NCBI GenBank assembly: GCA_032622095.1
Contig: CP136062.1
Span: 226,256,578 to 226,320,577 of the forward strand
Length of the DNA stretch: 64,000 nucleotides
Source of the DNA: Siphonodentalium dalli
Taxonomy: Eukaryota; Mollusca; Scaphopoda; Gadilida; Siphonodentaliidae
Direction: 5' to 3'
Under the pieces are notes generated by a model. That model was not told the DNA's origin. It worked only from the letters and a program-made list of their open reading frames with translations, and did no database searches. A program made the translations under genes and the position numbers. Below are positions 10,986-23,600 of this stretch, piece after piece (position 1 is the stretch's first letter; each line of letters starts with the position of its first letter).

Positions 10986-11580
10986 AATATAGAGAATATC
11001 ACACGGTGTCGACTTAGTAAGTAACTTTATATTAAAATGAATGATTTCAATATCTCTTTATTTAAAGGTATACATTGTGTTTAATTCAATGTTTAATAAA
11101 GGTGATATTCAGTAAGTAAGACCATAGAGGATATCACACGGTGTCGACTTAGTAAGTAACTTCATATTAAAATGAATGATTTCAAAATCTCTTTATTTAA
11201 AGGTATACATTGTGCTTAATTCAGTTTTAACCCTTTTCATGACTGAAATTTTACAAAAAGACGTGTACCAATCCATTCTCTTTTATATGTGAGACTCCCA
11301 TAGAGACCCTTGCATATATAAGAGAATACATTGGGCTAACAATATTCACCTTGTAAGTCAGTGCATTATCTGATATAAGCTTGCATATATAAGAGAATGC
11401 ACTGGCACATTATTTTTAATGCTGCACCAGCGCAGCTGCCTTCATGAAAGGGTTAAAGGAGATATTTAGTAAGTAAGACTATAGAGGATATCACGGTGTT
11501 GACTTAGTAAGTAACTTTATATTAAAATTTCAAAATCTCTTTATTTAAAGGTATACAGTGTGCTTAATTCAGTGTTATTT
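10986..11580. repeat. ~115-125-bp direct repeats, three copies plus a diverged fourth beyond
   Basis: Copies start near 10990, 11128 and 11475, marked by 'GACTTAGTAAGTAACTT' and 'TCTCTTTATTTAAAGGTATA'. The second and third are separated by a family C element. A weak fourth copy with 'GTTGACTTAGCAAGTAACAT' follows near 11736. Confidence 0.75.
11227..11456. mobile_element. TTAA element, family C, nested in the 115-bp repeats
   Basis: Ends TTAA-CCCTTTTCATGACTG and CTTCATGAAAGGG-TTAA, two hairpin modules between them. The host repeat continues on both sides. Confidence 0.85.
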
Positions 11581-11947
11581 AGTACGTAAGATATTGAACT
11601 CACTTTAGGAATGTAACATTCAGAAGGATTAAGATACAGCCATTCTCAAATTCCTCACTTTGATTAAAAAAATTCTTTACTTAAAGGAATATTGTAGATT
11701 CAGTTAATGTTTCAAATCAAAGATATTATATCAGGCGTTGACTTAGCAAGTAACATTATACTGAAATGGATTATTTGAAAACTTCTTAGTTAGCGACAAA
11801 CAGTACATTTATAATTTTTTAAACTGATATTTGAGTACTTTTAAGAAATGTTCAGACAACGATTTGAAAAATTGTGGACACAATCATTCTATATGGTCTC
11901 AATTAATTTATCTCAACACCAACATGTACATGTTTAACACTATGACA

Positions 11948-12240
11948 ACAAGAGCACGCCGTCGGGGCGTGGCATATAATACGCCCATTTCTGGAGTAGA
12001 GTGAGGCATGTAGACAGAACCCATATTTGAACTTGATCTGTATACCAAATTTGGTTCAGTTCACTTGATTCAATCTAAAGTTATCATCCGGAAACCGCAA
12101 ATCAGGTAAAATCTAAGTCGAAAAAGGGGCATAACTCAGTCAAAGTCATGCGGACGAAACCCATATTCGAACTTAATCTGTATTTTGGTGTGGCCAGTGT
12201 CGAGTCCAATATGACTTTTCACCACAACCAGGACGAGTAC
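11948..12240. repeat. Interspersed repeat, family K (fragment)
   Basis: It contains 'AAGAGCACGCCGTCGGGGCG', 'CTAAAGTTATCATCCGGAAA' and 'GTCGAAAAAGGGGCATAACT'. The second copy, at 18403-18855, has the same order of blocks. No coding part. Confidence 0.6.
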
Positions 12241-12683
12241 AAGAAAAACTCATACTGTACACAACATTGTATAATGACATTTTTATTATCCATCTGTATG
12301 TTTATCCAAATTTTGGAAATACAACTTTTGATGTTATTTTTGGTATTTGTCGGCATTTAATTCTCTATAAAAGCCTGTACCGTATATTGATCATCAGAAA
12401 GCATGATTTGGAAAAGTAAACACGGAAGCGAGAAAAAACTCAATGCGGAAGTGAAACGTCTGCTAAAATCCATCAATGTTGCGCGCGCATCACAATTTCA
12501 CCGATTCATTTCGCAATAGAGTTAATTCGTGACGTCACAGAGTCCAATATGAAAAGTCATATTGTACAGTCGGGAGTCCAAAATGAATTTTCGGGAGTCC
12601 AATATGACTTTTTCCAGGACTATCACGTGGCGGCTTTTGTCCAATCGGAAATGGTGTTAGTTAAGGGATGGATAATAATTTGT
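12241..12683. other. No gene recognised
   Basis: The motif 'GAGTCCAATATGACTTTT' occurs near 12208 and again near 12598 (and a variant at about 12540), pointing to an unclassified repeat. The open frame at 12148-12360 has no recognisable domain. Confidence 0.4.
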
Positions 12684-12812
12684 TATTAATTTGGTTGTTT
12701 CCATATTGGCCGAGTTATGAGGCCGAGGTCTGTCGTATTGGCCTGAGGCCGAAGGCTAATACGACAGACCGAGGCCTCATAACTCGGTCAATGTGTAAAC
12801 AACCAATTAATA
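12684..12812. repeat. Long palindrome, 54-bp arms
   Basis: The left arm 12684-12740 and right arm 12758-12812 are nearly perfect reverse complements ('GAGGCCGAGGTCTGTCGTAT' and its complement), with a 17-bp GC-rich loop rich in GGCC. It may be the core of a fold-back transposon. The ends are not resolved. Confidence 0.8.
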
Positions 12813-13492
12813 AGTATTTTATTAATTAGCAACAATGACAATAATTGTTTCACAGGATAAATATATTAACATAGATATACCATTGTGTGTTTTATTAAAT
12901 TAAAAATTATTCCAGCAATTTTTATTCTTGTGAACTTTGTGAAGAATTTGTAGCGATTTCACAGTACTGTCAGTTCCCACTGCAATTGATATTGATACGG
13001 ATACATGTAGTTCATCCACGTACATGTATATTTACTCCCAAAAACAGTGACTGTCCGTAATTCATCCAAAATCAACTGCAATCTATCTTCCGTCGACCCA
13101 ATATTCTTTGCCGATCGAGCTAATTACGTATGATGTCATTTACGTTACATATACTTATTGGCCGCGTTTTCAACTTATTGGCCGACTTTTTGTTACTTAT
13201 TGGTCGCGTTTTCTACTTATTGGCCGACTTTTTGTTACTTATGAAGAGGGCAGCATTCTAATTATTGCGGCCGATAACCTATAGCTAATTAATAAATCTT
13301 TCTATACTGAATGGATTCTCCCACCCAGTTATAAAACTATCGATTGGAATGGTCTATTATTCATCTGGAGGGTTATCAGGTATAATAAGCAGACAACACA
13401 GGACAACAGATAATTAATTTGCAGGATTCTAATTTGTTGAATTTATTATCAGAACATTTCCCAATGGAACTATATATACTCATAAATGTGTA
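12813..13492. other. No gene; short duplicated motif
   Basis: Mostly AT-rich. At about 13153-13242 a 45-bp unit occurs twice ('ACTTATTGGCCGACTTTTTG'). Confidence 0.5.
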
Positions 13493-13733
13493 TTAACCCT
13501 TTCATGATGGGAGCTGTGCTTGTGTAGCATTATATAAAGATCGTGAGCAAGTGCATTCTCTTATATATACGAGTCTTTCAAAGGGAGTCTCACATATATA
13601 AGAGAATGCAATGGCTAAAAAATACCAGTACAAGGTCAAGGTAAATATTATTAGGCCAATCTCTTATATATTTGAATCTCCCTATGGATAACAATATGGG
13701 AGACTCGCATATTTAAGAGAATGCATTGGCAGA
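13493..13733. mobile_element. TTAA element, family C, right end degraded
   Basis: The left end TTAA-CCCTTTCATGATGGGAGC is intact and two hairpin modules are present (about 13545-13610 and 13650-13730). The right CCCTTT end is not found. Confidence 0.7.
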
Positions 13734-13801
13734 GGGTTTTCAAACTTGACAGACTGGAGTTATTTTTAGCTCAGTTCTGATTGAAATTAGACTGGGACCA
13801 C

Positions 13802-13975
13802 CAAGCCTTGAAATAGGGTGTCTGTCATTTGCAGAATGAGGTTACAACTCAGCAGAATGAGGTTCCCAGAGGGTGAATTTGGTGATGCTAGCCTGCTATG
13901 CATTGGGTAGCATCACTAAATTCACCCTCTGGGGACCGCATTCTGCAAATGACAGACACCCTATTTCAAGGCTTG
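13802..13975. mobile_element. hAT-like element, family D, minimal 174-bp copy
   Basis: Ends CAAGCCTTGAAATAG and its complement. It is flanked on both sides by the perfect 8-bp duplication GGGACCAC (13794-13801 and 13976-13983), which is the hallmark of hAT transposition. The element is reduced to its two end hairpins. The duplicated target is part of the 42-bp array unit that follows, so it landed in the first unit. Confidence 0.9.
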
Positions 13976-14608
13976 GGGACCACTGCTCAATGGTACATGG
14001 TCCCAGTCTGGTTTAAACTAGAGGGGGACCACTGCTCAATGGTACATGGTCCCAGTCTGGTTTGGGGGACCACTGCTCAATGGTACATGGTCCCAGTCTA
14101 GTTTAGGGGGACCACTGGTCAATGGTACATGGTCCCAGTCTGGTTTAGGGGGACCACTGCTCAATGGTACATGGTCCCAGTCTGGTTTAGGGGGACCACT
14201 GCTCAATGGTACATGGTCCCAGTCTAGTTTAGGGGGACCACTGGTCAATGGTACATGGTCCCAGTCTGGTTTAGGGGGACCACTGCTCAATGGTACATGG
14301 TCCCAGTCTGGTTTAGGGGGACCACTGCTCAATGGTACATGGTCCCAGTCTGGTTTAGGGGGACCACTGCTCAATGGTACATGGTCCCAGTCTAGTTTAG
14401 GGGGACCACTGGTCAATGGTACATGGTCCCAGTCTGGTTTAGGGGGACCACTGCTCAATGGTACATGGTCCCAGTCTGGTTTAGGGGGACCACTGCTCAA
14501 TGGTACATGGTCCCAGTCTGGTTTAGGGGGACCACTGCTCAATGGTACATGGTCCCAGTCTGGTTTAGGGGGACCACTGCTCAATGGTACATGGTCCCAG
14601 TCTTGTTT
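13976..14608. repeat. 42-bp tandem array, about 15 copies
   Basis: The unit contains 'GGGGGACCACTGCTCAATGG' and 'TACATGGTCCCAGTCTGG'. Two variants (TCTAG then GGTCAA) recur together every three to four units, a higher-order pattern. Because 42 is a multiple of three and the unit lacks stops, long open frames run on both strands; there is no sign that any is a gene. Confidence 0.95.
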
Positions 14609-14855
14609 CAATCAGAACTGTTTTAAGCCATGCCCCTAGTTGCTTCTGGTACCTCTGAATGTCAGGCCTGTGACATATCCCAGAAAGGAGCTGACAGACT
14701 GGATTTATTTTTAGCCTTTCATGACAGAAAACTGTCTCTGGGGTATTATGGTCCAGACTGCACCCTTCAATTTTTGCCTCTCAAGATGACAACCTGTTAT
14801 TAATACAGTGAATTATCAAGGGGTCCAATACGTTCCCTTCTCAGTCTGGTTTTAT
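14609..14855. other. No feature recognised
   Basis: This is sequence between the 42-bp array and an A element. Part of it ('GACAGACTGGATTTATTTTTAGC') resembles 13748-13770 on the other side of the array, so the array lies inside a short duplicated context. Confidence 0.4.
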
Positions 14856-15085
14856 TTAACCCTTTGAGTGCCAGGGGCCGATCTCATCGGCCCTAAACCT
14901 ACAAAATAAGTCTGTTAAAGAATATAAGAATAAATTATTAAAATTGGAAAAAATTGGAAAAAATTGTTAGGCCAATGCATTCTCTTATATATGCGAGGCG
15001 ACCTATGGTCGACTCGCATATATAAGAGAATGCTTGGCACAGGGTATATGGGTTGTTACAAAAATCGACCTGGCACTCAAAGGTA
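14856..15085. mobile_element. TTAA element, family A
   Basis: Left end TTAA-CCCTTTGAGTGCCAGG, one hairpin module (14972-15042), right end GGCACTCAAAGG; the last bases and the right TTAA are lost. Confidence 0.8.
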
Positions 15086-15213
15086 TCAGCAGAGCCGAAA
15101 AATCATTTAACCAATTTTTTTTGCCAATTCTTATTTTTTTTGGCCAAATTAAATCCTTATTTTCTGGGCTCACAATTGATGACCAAAATTTGTTTTAACA
15201 TTCTATATAAATA

Positions 15214-16674
15214 TCTATATATATAAAACCTGTCGTCTGTGTATGTGTGTGTGTGTATAACTCGGTCATGCTTTTGGTGCGTTTATAACTTTTCAACATT
15301 GCATGCACCAAATTTCATGCCAATTGGTCAATTAAGCAAACCTGAAATCTAACATGGTCGCGAAATGCAGTATTTGCACTCAAGTATAGACACTATTTCT
15401 TATGACGTTTGTCGAAATGACGTCATGTGACGTCGCACGCAAACCTACACTTGCTTTGATATTGTTGACGAAACTTCCATGCACTCTACCAAAGCGTTGT
15501 TGGAAATAGGCGCTAAATTAATTGGTCAGTTCAAGTTGAATGTAAATATAAGTAACAAATGTTTATTTTGTCATGAAAGTGCATGTACTGAGGTGTAGAG
15601 TCGAGCCTCGAACGCTCTACCATCATTGGGAATCGGTGCTGATAAATATGGTATTTTAATTTGCCAGTTCGGTGTGAACATAAGTGAAGAATGTTGTCTT
15701 TGTTACGAGAGTTGTGCATTTAGTGTGGAATCGAAGGAGTATCGTTATACCCGGAAGGTGGCGAATGGACACAGTCTGACCTCCAGTCAGTGGTGGGTAC
15801 CGTTCAGTAGATTCGCCGGAACTCGGATAGAAAAACCACAGAGAGGGAAGAGGGCATGACTACACAATCTACCATCAATCACATATAACAGCAAACAAAG
15901 AGCCAGCACCCTTCCTTTCAGAATAGTAAACACCTGGAATGCCTTACCATCAGAAGTAGTATATGCAGATACGGTTAATGAATTTAAAAATAGTCTTGAT
16001 AAATTTCTTGAAAAAAGCAGAAAACGATACATATACGACGCACCAATAATGGAAATGATAACTCAAGAAGAGCTGACAAAAGAGGCCAAGCCTGCTGTCA
16101 GGAACAACCTTAAGTAACCTTAAGTAAGTAACATTCCAGGACTAATATAGTGTTAAGAATACTGCCGACGCTCATTAATGCTCTTTTAATCTTTCAGTTG
16201 AGTGTAAATCGGATAAAAGAATGATTAAAAAATTAAAATATCTTGATTGTTGCATTCCGTACGTGCATGCATATATATGTGGGTTTGGGAGAGGGGGTAG
16301 GAAATACAGTTTTATTGAAATAAAGTGTTCCACAAATGGGCCGCAGTGCAGGAGCCTGTGATCCTTAAGATCAAAATGTGCCACAAGCCACCTTCGTCAC
16401 CGAATAAAAACTCCCGAATTGAGTATGTTAAAGTAATGTGTTGATTTTGTTTCGTTCAATATGACTGTGCATGCGTATATGTGGGGTGCAGAAATACGGT
16501 TTTAGTGAAATAAAGTGTTCCCTCGCATATCCAGTGACAAAAAAAAGAGAAACATGACCATTCCATTTCTAATACAGAAATGAGAATTTGTTCATGACCG
16601 CGGACACTAGAAAGTAACAAAGATCATTTATATATACCCGTCATTTTGTGACAAAATGACGGGCAACCCCCTAG
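15214..16674 (+). mobile_element. Non-autonomous Helitron
   Basis: The 5' end is TC-TATATATATAAAACC, inserted after an A. The 3' end is CTAG (16671-16674) before a T, and a 27-nt perfect palindrome (16637-16663, arms CCCGTCATTTT) lies 7 nt upstream of it. TC...CTRR ends, a subterminal 3' hairpin and insertion between A and T without duplication are the defining Helitron features. No Rep/helicase code is present, so it would depend on an autonomous relative. It contains a (TG)n run near 15240, a LINE fragment and a 70-bp internal direct repeat (16260-16333 and 16466-16534). Confidence 0.85.
15849..16135 (+). pseudogene. LINE reverse transcriptase, C-terminal remnant
   Basis: The second half of the region encodes the tail typical of non-LTR retrotransposon ORF2 proteins: 'FRIVNTWNALPSEVV' followed by 'VNEFKNSLDKF', ending with a stop at 16115-16117. 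Just upstream, RGHDYTIY is in a different frame, so a frameshift separates the two parts. The catalytic palm domain is absent, as expected for a 5'-truncated copy. The end carries repeats of 'TTAAGTAACC', a plausible 3' tail. It lies inside the Helitron, by insertion or capture. The clade (CR1/L2, Jockey or other) cannot be decided from so short a piece. Confidence 0.75.
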
Positions 16675-16690
16675 TAATAACATAAAACAC

Positions 16691-17278
16691 TTAACCCTTT
16701 ACCCAACAAAACGGCCAAAACGCCCAAATAAAGCTTCAACAGCCTAAAATATCTTCGGTCTGTCTCAATAACACCATACAAATATGGATATCATTGGAAC
16801 CGGTTCATTGACCACATTGTGATAGTTACAGTTATGCCCTGTGCCAATGCATTCTCTTATATATGAGAGTCGACCATAGGTCGCCTCGCATATATAAGAG
16901 AATGCATTGGCCTAAAAAAACACTTTTTACCATTTTTTCTTATATTCTATAACAATTTTATAATTTTTTCTTACATTTTTTAACAATTTTTATAATACCG
17001 GTTCATTGACCACATTGTGATAGTTACAGTTATGCCCTGTGCCCGATGCATTCTCTTATATATGCGAGTCGACCATAGGTCGCCTCGCATATATAATAGA
17101 ATGCATTGGCCTAAAAAAACACTTTTTACCAGTTTTTCTTACATTCTATAACAATTTTATAATTTTTAATATGTGTTAAGCCAATGCATTCTCTTATATA
17201 TGCGAGGCGACCTATGGTCGACTCGCATATATAAGAGAATGCATTGGCACAGGGCCGTTCTGTTGGGTAAAGGGTTAA
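16691..17278. mobile_element. TTAA element, family B, with three hairpin modules
   Basis: Ends TTAA-CCCTTTACCCAACAAAAC and TGTTGGGTAAAGGG-TTAA. Hairpins lie at 16838-16912, 17036-17108 and 17174-17252. The extra one comes from a tandem duplication of about 198 bp that starts at 'ACCGGTTCATTGACCACATT'. There is no coding capacity. Confidence 0.9.
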
Positions 17279-17694
17279 TCAAGTGAAATCACTCTGTTGC
17301 CAACACCATGTTCACCAACTAATGAACTGTGTTAGTTGTCGCAGCTATTTTCGGCAAAATAAAAAATGTTGCTTATTATAGAGAGGTGATAACTGTTGAA
17401 TAACTATTGTTGGATTTAAAGCTTTATGATGTGATGCGGAGGTTGTTATTATTAAGCAGTTTATAACACCTAACATAACTGACAACCATTGAGTAATGCT
17501 GTTCACTGCATATTATGGTACAACAAATTTCTTAGTACCACCAATAATGGACAAAGCATTCCCATATTTTATCTCACACTAAAAAACACAGATTAGCTGT
17601 CACAGAGTGGTTGCAATGTTCTCTTTGTCCAGCAGACACCAGTCAATCAACACTCCCATTACAAAATAAAATTTAGTTTTCGATCGTTCAGCGC
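17279..17694. other. No feature recognised
   Basis: AT-rich single-copy-looking DNA between a B element and the satellite. Confidence 0.5.
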
Positions 17695-20600
17695 AGTGTG
17701 GTAAAATTGTATAAGATCCATATAAAAGGTCACCAAATTACACCCCCCCCATGCAATATAAGGATTGAGTCTCTTGTGACGACAGCCTGTTATTATATAG
17801 AGATCTCACGGTGCATCAAGGTTCAAAACACTCACTCCTCAGGTACAGTGTGTGGTAAGATTGTATAAGATCCATATTGAAGGCACCCCCCCCAAATAAA
17901 ACAATGCATGGGACATGATATAAGGATTGAGTCTCTTGTGATGACAGCCTGTAATTATTCAAATTTCTCACGGTGCATCAAGGTTCAAAACACTCACTCC
18001 TCAGACAGTGTGGTTAAATAGTATAAGATCTGTATTAAAGGCACCCCCCCCCCCCCGCCACAAATAAAACAATGCATGTGACATGATATAAGGATTGAGT
18101 CTCTTGTGATGACAGCCTGTAATTATTCAAATTTCTCACGATGCATCAAGGTTCAAAACACTCACTCCTCAGACAGTGTGGTTAAATAGTATAAGATCTG
18201 TATTAAAGGCACCCCCCCCCCCCCCGCCACAAATAAAACAATGCATGGGACATGATATAAGGATTGCGTCTCTTGTGACAAGAGCATGTTATTATATAGA
18301 ATTCTCACGGTGCACTAAGGTTCAAAACGCTCACTCCTCAGACAGTGTGGTTAAATAGTATAGATCTGTATTAAAGGCACCCCCCCCCCCCAAATAAAAC
18401 AAGTGCACCGCTGGGCGGAGGTAACGCCCCCGACTGTACAATCAGAGAGGATTTTTCTTATTTTTGTGCAAATACTTATTAAATGGCACTTTGTAAAGTT
18501 ATGTTATTCATGAGTAAACAATCCAAAATCAAGTTATCATCTGGAAACCAAAAAAAGTAGCAGAAAACCTGAATTTTCAAAGTCCAAAAAGGGGCGTAAC
18601 TCTGGAACAAATGGGCGGACGAAACCACGGCTATGGGGAAATATTGTCCCCCCCAGCTGGTCTATTAGCATACCAAAGATCAACTGAATTGAGTTAGCGA
18701 AACCAAAGTTATGAGTTGAAATGTTCGTACGGACGGAAGGACGGACGGAAGGACGGACGGACGGAAGGACGGACGGAAGGACGGAAGGACGGATGGACGG
18801 ACGGACGGAGGGCTCCACTATATACCCCCAAATCTCCATCGGAGATCGGGGGCATAACAATGCATGGGACATGATATAAGGATTGAGTCTCCTGTGACGA
18901 GAGCATGTTATTATATAGAATTCTCACGGTGCACTAAGGTTCAAAACGCTCACTCCTCAGACAGTGTGGTTAAATAGTATAAGATCTGTATTAAAGGCAC
19001 CCCCCCCCCCCCCAAATAAAACATTGCATGGGACATGATATAAGGATTGAGTATCTTGTGACAAGAGCATGTTATTATATAGAATTCTCACGGTGCATCA
19101 AAACGCTCACTCCTCAGACAGTGTGGTTAAATAGTATAAGATCTGTATTAAAGGCACCCCCCCCCCCCCCCAAATAAAACAATGCATGGGACATGATATA
19201 AGGATTGCGTCTTCTTGTGACGAGAGCATGTTATTATATAGAATTCTCACGGTGCACTAAGGTTCAAAACGCTCACTCCTCAGACAGTGTGGTAAGATTG
19301 TATAAGATCCATATTGAAGGCACCCCCCCCCCCAAATAAAACAATGCATGGGACGTGATATAAGGATTGAGTCTCTTGTGACGAGAGCATGTTATTATAT
19401 AGAATTCTCACGGTGCATCAAAACGCTCACTCCTCAGACAGTGTGGTTAAATAGTATAAGATATGTATTAAAGGCACCCCCCCCCCCCCCAAATAAAACA
19501 ATGCATGGGACGTGATATAAGGATTGAGTCTCTTGTGACGACAGCATGTTATTATATAGAATTCTCACGATGCATCAAAACACTCACTCCTCAGACAGTG
19601 TGGTTAAATAGTATAAGATCTGTATTAAAGGCACCCCCCCCCCCCAAATAAAACAATGCATGGGACATGATATAAGGATTGCGTCTCTTGTGACGAGAGC
19701 ATGTTATTATATAGAATTCTCACGGTGCATCAAAACACTCACTCCTCAGACAGTGTGGTTAAATAGTATAAGATCTGTATTAAAGGCACCCCCCCCCCCC
19801 CAAATAAAACAATGCATGGGACATGATATGAGGATTGCATCTCTTGTGACGACAGCATGTTATTATATAGAATTCTCACGGTGCATCAAAACGCTCACTC
19901 CTCAGACAGTGTGGTTAAATAGTATAATATCTGTATTAAAGGCACCCCCCCCCCCCAAAATAAAACAATGCATGGGACATGATATAAGGATTGCGTCTTC
20001 TTGTGACGAGAGCATGTTATTATATAGAATTCTCACGGTGCACTAAGGTTCAAAACGCTCACTCCTCAGACAGTGTGGTTAAATAGTATAAGATCTGTAT
20101 TAAAGGCACCCCCCCCCCCCAAATAAAACAATGCATGGGACACGATATAAGGATTGCGTCTTCTTGTGACGAGAGCATGTTATTATATAGAATTCTCACG
20201 GTGCATTAAGGTTCAAAACACTCACTCCTCAGACAGTGTGGTTAAATAGTATAAGATCTGTATTAAAGGCACCCCCCCCCCAAATAAAACAATGCATGGG
20301 ACACGATATAAGGATTGCGTCTTCTTGTGACGAGAGCATGTTATTATATAGAATTCTCACGGTGCATTAAGGTTCAAAACGCTCACTCCTCAGACAGTGT
20401 GGTTAAATAGTATAAGATCTGTATTAAAGGCACCCCCCCCCAAATAAAACATTGCATGGGACATGATATAAGGATTGCGTCTCTTGTGACGAGAGCATGT
20501 TATTATATAGAATTCTCACGGTGCATCAAAACGCTCACTCCTCAGACAGTGTGGTTAAATAGTATAATATCTGTATTAAAGGCACCCCCCCCCCCCCCCA

Positions 20601-23600
20601 AATAAAACAATGCATGGGACTTGATATAAGGATTGAGTCTCTTGTGACGAGAGCATGTTATTATATAGAATTCTCACGGTGCATTAAGGTTCAAAACGCT
20701 CACTCCTCAGACAGTGTGGTGAAATAGTATAAGATCTGTATTAAAGGCACCCCCCCCCCCAAATAAAACATTGCATGGGACATGATATAAGGATTGCGTC
20801 TCTTGTGACGAGAGCATGTTATTATATAGAATTCTCACGGTGCATCAAAACGCTCACTCCTCAGACAGTGTGGTTAAATAGTATAATATCTGTATTAAAG
20901 GCACCCCCCCCCCCCCAAATAAAACAATGCATGGGACTTGATATAAGGATTGAGTCTCTTGTGACGAGAGCATGTTATTATATAGAATTCTCACGGTGCA
21001 TCAAAACACTCACTCCTCAGACAGTGTGGTTAAATAGTATAAGATCTGTATTAAAGGCACCCCCCCCCCCCCCCCCCCCCGCCACAAATAAAACAATGCA
21101 TGGGACATGATATAAGGATTGCGTCTTCTTGTGACGAGAGCATGTTATTATATAGAATTCTCACGGTGCACTAAGGTTCAAAACGCTCACTCCTCAGACA
21201 GTGTGGTTAAATAGTATAAGATCTGTATTAAAGGCACCCCCCCCCCCAAATAAAACAATGCATGGGACATGATATAAGGATTGCGTCTTCTTGTGACGAG
21301 AGCATGTTATTATATAGAATTCTCACGGTGCACTAAGGTTCAAAACGCTCACTCCTCAGACAGTGTGGTTAAATAGTATAAGATCTGTATTAAAGGCACC
21401 CCCCCCCCCCCCCAAATAAAACAATGCATGGGACATGATATAAGGATTGCGTCTTCTTGTGACGAGAGCATGTTATTATATAGAATTATCACGGTGCACT
21501 AAGGTTCAAAACGCTCACTCCTCAGACAGTGTGGTTAAATAGTATAAGATCTGTATTAAAGGCACCCCCCCCCCCCAAATAAAACAATGCATGGGACATG
21601 ATATAAGGATTGCGTCTTCTTGTGACGAGAGCATGTTATTATATAGAATTCTCACGGTGCACTAAGGTTCAAAACGCTCACTCCTCAGACAGTGTGGTGA
21701 AATAGTATAATATCTGTATTAAAGGCACCCCCCCCCCCCAAATAAAACAATGCATGGGACATGATATAAGGATTGCGTCTTCTTGTGACGAGAGCATGTT
21801 ATTATATAGAATTCTCACGGTGCACTAAGGTTCAAAACGCTCACTCCTCAGACAGTGTGGTTAAATAGTATAAGATCTGTATTAAAGGCACCCCCCCCCC
21901 CCCAAATAAAACAATGCATGGGACATGATATAAGGATTGCGTCTTCTTGTGACGAGAGCATGTTATTATATAGAATTATCACGGTGCACTAAGGTTCAAA
22001 ACGCTCACTCCTCAGACAGTGTGGTTAAATAGTATAAGATCTGTATTAAAGGCACCCCCCCCCCCCCCCAAATAAAACAATGCATGGGACATGATATAAG
22101 GATTGCGTCTTCTTGTGACGAGAGCATGTTATTATATAGAATTATCACGGTGCATCAAAACGCTCACTCCTCAGACAGTGTGGTTAAATAGTATAAGATC
22201 TGTATTAAAGGCACCCCCCCCCCCCCCAAATAAAACAATGCATGGGACATGATATAAGGATTGAGTCTCTTGTGACGAGAGCATGTTATTATATAGAATT
22301 ATCACGGTGCACTAAGGTTCAAAACGCTCACTCCTCAGACAGTGTGGTTAAATAGTATAAGATCTGTATTAAAGGCACCCCCCCCCCAAATAAAACATTG
22401 CATGGGACATGATATAAGGATTGCATCTCTTGTGACGACAGCATGTTATTATATAGAATTCTCACGATGCATCAAAACGCTCACTCCTCAGACAGTGTGG
22501 TTAAATAGTATAAGATCTGTATTAAAGGCACCCCCCCCCCCCCCCAAATAAAACAATGCATGGGACATGATATAAGGATTGAGTCTTCTTGTGACGAGAG
22601 CATGTTATTATATAGAATTCTCACGATGCATCAAAACACTCACTCCTCAGACAGTGTGGTTAAATAGTATAAGATCTGTATTAAAGGCACCCCCCCCCCC
22701 CCAAATAAAACAATGCATGGGACATGATATAAGGATTGCATCTCTTGTGACGACAGCATGTTATTATATAGAATTCTCACGGTGCATCAAAACGCTCACT
22801 CCTCAGACAGTGTGGTTAAATAGTATAAGATCTGTATTAAAGGCACCCCCCCCCCCCCCAAATAAAACAATGCATGGGACATGATATAAGGATTGCATCT
22901 CTTGTGACGACAGCATGTTATTATATAGAATTCTCACGGTGCATCAAAACGCTCACTCCTCAGACAGTGTGGTTAAATAGTATAAGATCTGTATTAAAGG
23001 CACCCCCCCCCCCCAAATAAAACAATGCATGGGACATGATATAAGGATTGAGTCTTCTTGTGACGAGAGCATGTTATTATATAGAATTCTCACGGTGCAT
23101 CAAAACACTCACTCCTCAGACAGTGTGGTTAAATAGTATAAGATCTGTATTAAAGGCAATACCCCCCCCCCCCAAATAAAACAATGCATGGGACATGATA
23201 TAAGGATTGCGTCTTCTTGTGACGAGAGCATGTTATTATATAGAATTATCACGGTGCACTAAGGTTCAAAACGCTCACTCCTCAGACAGTGTGGTTAAAT
23301 AGTATAAGATCTGTATTAAAGGCACCCCCCCCCCCCCCCAAATAAAACAATGCATGGGACATGATATAAGGATTGAGTCTCTTGTGACGAGAGCATGTTA
23401 TTATATAGAATTCTCACGATGCATCAAAACACTCACTCCTCAGACAGTGTGGTTAAATAGTATAAGATCTGTATTAAAGGCACCCCCCCCCCCCCAAATA
23501 AAACAATGCATGGGACATGATATAAGGATTGCGTCTTCTTGTGACGAGAGCATGTTATTATATAGAATTCTCACGGTGCATCAAAACACTCACTCCTCAG

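Noticed and set aside
14036-14639. Open frames of about 190 codons on both strands
   Set aside because: They run through a 42-bp tandem array; the period is a multiple of three and the unit lacks stops. They are overlapping and antisense, with no domain or gene context.
18537-18927. Open frames with SVRPSVRPS repeats (also 34066-34190 and 49312-49599)
   Set aside because: They are reverse-strand readings of (CGGA)n runs, a feature of the interspersed repeats.
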